From the NCBI RefSeq assembly GCF_028476545.1, contig NW_026732980.1:2501-66500 (forward strand): a DNA stretch of 64,000 bases, read 5' to 3'. How positions within the stretch are numbered: the stretch's first letter is position 1; every line of letters begins with the position of its first letter. This DNA is from Physella acuta. Lineage: Eukaryota > Mollusca > Gastropoda > Physidae. The notes below the pieces were generated by a model. That model worked only from the letters and a program-made list of their open reading frames with translations, did no database searches and was not told the origin of the DNA. Shown here in pieces: positions 61,202 to 64,000 of the stretch. The position numbers were made by a program, and so were the translations under genes.

Positions 61202-61739
61202 AAACTATTTAGCTACTACTGAGATCCTCATCTTAGTCATCTATGTCCACATATGCCTCAGCTCATAAATATCTAATGTAAACACAACACACCGTCACGG
61301 TATATTTACATTTTATTGTACGCTATAAATAACAACATTCAGGTGGCCTTATTTCAAACATGTTTCTATTTAACAAAGAAATGTGTAGATAGCCTTGATT
61401 AACTGCCTCTGTATACAAACACACCGTATTTAACCCACGGTTTTTTATACTATAAGAGACAGCTGAGATAAGGTGCACTTGCTAGCAGAAGGCGGGGCCA
61501 CGGTGGTGTTTACTTTTCTACCTGGTCGTTACCTTGAAACTGCCGTCATAGCCGGATACATGTGTGTTAGCCGGATACATGTGTGTTAGCCGGATACGTG
61601 TGTGTTGGGTCTGCCATGTTTGGGTTAGATGGGGGTTAAAAAAATGTATCTCTGGTCATAGCACAGCTGGAGTTAATACAATTTACAAGGATGTACAAAG
61701 ATCTACACCGACACATCAATGTGTGTATATAGGTATATC
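61202..61739. other. Non-coding interval with a short CCGGATACATGTGTGTTAG repeat
   Basis: Three copies of AGCCGGATACATGTGTGTT lie at 61,551-61,607. No gene seen. Confidence 0.45.
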
Positions 61740-61905
61740 CAGTGGCGTAGGCAGGGGGGGGGGGGGGGTTAGGGGGGTCATAACCCCCCCCATAGACCCC
61801 TCGGTATATATATAAAAAGTATGAGGGGGGGGTGCAAATCGAAAGTTTGAGGGGGGTGCAAATTTGGAACCCCCCCCCCTTGAGACGATCCTGACTACGC
61901 CACTG
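61740..61905. mobile_element. hAT-type MITE, CAGTGGCGTAGGC subfamily, TSD GGTATATC
   Basis: Ends CAGTGGCGTAGGC / ACTACGCCACTG, 166 bp, exact duplication (61,732-61,739 and 61,906-61,913). Same body as the 54.97-kb copy with two instead of three GTGCAAAT units. Confidence 0.94.
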
Positions 61906-61913
61906 GGTATATC

Positions 61914-62002
61914 TATATTATATAGGTATATCTATATATATCTATATATATATGTCTATATATATATCTATATCTATATATATATATATATATATATCTA
62001 TA

Positions 62003-62091
<89 letters not shown>
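61914..62091. repeat. TATATC/TA microsatellite
   Basis: TATATCTATATA words grade into pure (TA)n from about 62,000. Confidence 0.97.
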
Positions 62092-62095
<4 letters not shown>

Positions 62096-63715
62096 ACACA
62101 AAACATGGGCACACAATCACACAAAACAACTACCTCAGCGGGATACAGTCTAAGAGCTCAAAGGGATCGATACACCGTCTTTTTGTGCGTGATAATTAAT
62201 TGGACCCCCTCCAGCTCACTCTTGTAAACGTGAACACACACGCTACCAACGCCATAACACATACACCCAGACACACTTAACACCACCAAAACACATACAT
62301 CAACACACCCTATAAACCACAACACATGCATTAACACACCATATGCACCACACCATCATACACCCTGACACACCTTAACCACCACCAGAAACACGCACAT
62401 CATCACTCCATAGTCACTACATCAACATGTACATAATCACCCTTTTGAATTTGTCAAATAGACAAATAGACAAATTGCCAATGCAGGAAATATCAACATG
62501 TAAAAGTACGATTGCGCGTGCGTGAAAGAAGGGGGAGATGTGTTATGAAAAAGAAAAAATCAATACTACTGTGTTTATACTCGCATGCTTAGCTTCTAAC
62601 TACAAGTTTACGATACTATACATTAGTAAACAATACGCAACTTTTTTAAAATAAATATTTTTGAACTAAACATAAATCCATTATTAACTAAGTCTGAATA
62701 ACCTTAATAATTTTATAATCTAATCGTAGCCCTGATTAATTTTAATTACTCTTACGAGTTTTATTTTATTTTTAAAATTATCTTAACACGTGATTGAGTG
62801 AGTTAAATGTATAATTTCAACATAGCTCGCTGTATACCTATAAAGGATTGACGCAATTAATGAGGGCTTAAAATAAACGCGGTAACATTCTTCCCAGTTG
62901 ACCTTGGCCTTTTGGTAAACATCACGTATTTCGTAGCCGATAGAAATTTCCGATATTTACGTTAAACCAAACCCATTCGCGTTAAAAACTAGTGTTTTTA
63001 ATTACTTACTTTTGAAACTGATTTTTCATTAATCTGTTTGGTGATCAATTCAAAGTTAAATATATTCACGTTATATTTTCCGTACGTTTTATTTGATAAA
63101 TATTTAAACGGTTACGTCCCTTGGAATGTGAGCTCTGCTTTTATTGGTGAATAAAAATATCCCGTCAACGCAGGAGCGATTTTTCCGTCTATTTTGGTTT
63201 GTTTTTTGCGAATGGTCTAGAAAAAGGATGTAGATCTACTATCGTCACGTAGACGAGGTCGAAAGCTGGGAAAATGTAATACAAACAGAGCGTGAATCAC
63301 GAATTTAATTATTCATCGCTACATCCTTGAGTCTGATTAAAGTGTGTTTAAGTGAAGGTTTTTTTTTAATATCTCTTCTAGATTCTAGTTTGTAGTGGGT
63401 TAATGTCGTTGTAAATCTAAAGATGTAACTTAATTGCAGGATTTTTTCATCAATATAATTAGTAAAGGAATCGTATTATTAATTAATTAATTTAATTGTC
63501 TTTTGTTAAAATTAAAAGCTAATTTAATAGTAATTGTTTTTTTTAATTATTAATAATATTTTGTAAAAAAGCTTTAGTACCGAGACTACTCCTATTATTC
63601 TTTTTAGTACAGCATTTTTATAAACCTACTGTTATTGTACTTAGCTATATACACATTATTATTTAATAGATTTTGCTCGATCTTTTGTTTTCATATTTGT
63701 TTAATGTGTTCACAG
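62092..63715. other. Region upstream of the NDUFA4-like exon
   Basis: CACACCA-rich low-complexity DNA to about 62,430, then AT-rich sequence. The untranslated first exon and promoter of the NDUFA4-like gene should lie in the right half (perhaps 63,100-63,330, where CpG rises), but no clear TATA box or donor was identified. Confidence 0.35.
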
Positions 63716-63722
63716 ATATATA

Positions 63723-63773
63723 ATGTCTCGAACTTTCGGATTTGGTCTCAGGGCCTTCAAGAAATACCCCGAG
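63723..63773 (+). CDS. NDUFA4: First coding exon of an NDUFA4-like gene (partial)
   Basis: An acceptor (TTTAATGTGTTCACAG) ends at 63,715; ATG is at 63,723 after a short leader, and the frame MSRTFGFGLRAFKKYPE runs to a strong donor GAG|GTAAGG at 63,774. NDUFA4 is a small single-pass inner-mitochondrial-membrane protein tied to cytochrome c oxidase. Its N terminus has a short variable part followed by KK[HY]P, then L/I-P-L-F and the membrane span, and the first coding exon of vertebrate NDUFA4 also ends about here. The rest lies beyond 64,000, so with only 17 residues the assignment stays tentative. Confidence 0.45.
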
Positions 63774-64000
63774 GTAAGGGACACAATTTCACTTTTTTTT
63801 CCCCCGTAGATATCGCTACCTTGTTAGGGGAGAGAATGGTGCATTTTTTTAAAAAAATTAGAATTAGAGAATGTTTACACACACAAATGCACTTGCGTAT
63901 ATGTGTGCGGTGGTGGTTTTTAGGTGTTGCGTAGGGGTGTGTGCAGAATTCAGCAACCTGATTTTTTTTTCTTCTCCTTGTCATAGTTGTGCTTTACCTT

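Overview
The window looks like ordinary nuclear DNA of an invertebrate animal, most likely a mollusc. The evidence is intron-split metazoan genes (a motile-cilium protein among them), a tRNA-derived SINE in many copies, very long (TA)n arrays, many minisatellites and many short DNA-transposon derivatives. The mollusc assignment is inference from this repeat landscape and the gene content, not from a species marker. I saw no rRNA gene, stand-alone tRNA gene, CRISPR array or prokaryotic operon, and no viral or LTR-type element.

Only the middle holds well-supported genes. A seven-exon gene on the minus strand (about 24.9-28.0 kb) encodes a small multi-pass membrane protein that resembles the phosphatidylethanolamine N-methyltransferase (PEMT) family but departs from its SAM-binding motifs. 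Some 6.7 kb away and divergently oriented, an eleven-exon plus-strand gene (34.66-43.49 kb) encodes a complete 499-residue MNS1, a coiled-coil protein of the ciliary axoneme. At the extreme right, a 17-residue first coding exon (63.72 kb) with a good donor looks like the start of NDUFA4, a cytochrome-c-oxidase-associated subunit; the rest lies outside the window.

The left 24 kb is dominated by tandem repeats (25/14-bp, 40-bp, 20-bp, 68-bp and ~159-bp units), (TA)n arrays and DNA-transposon fossils. It also has a few short segments bracketed by splice-like signals that may be exons of a large unseen gene. The region between the PEMT-like gene and MNS1 holds telomere-like repeats framed by NRF1-type palindromes, a candidate RFX X-box, and a 1.57-kb terminal-inverted-repeat element cleanly inserted in a SINE with a 9-bp target duplication. 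From 45 to 64 kb the DNA is mostly non-coding. It contains a CCAAT-CRE-TATA promoter at 45.6 kb with a plausible non-coding first exon, a second weaker TATA promoter near 58.4 kb, and many short elements with CAGNG ends and 8-bp target duplications (hAT type), some nested.

The most distinctive structural feature is this network of short hAT-type elements. More than ten copies have recognisable 8-bp target duplications. They share a G-tract/GTGCAAATCGAAAGTTTG internal module even when their ends belong to different subfamilies, and two cases show insertion of one element into another. MNS1 intron 2 also carries a minisatellite that changes from a 42-bp to a 111-bp period; both are multiples of three and create long spurious reading frames.
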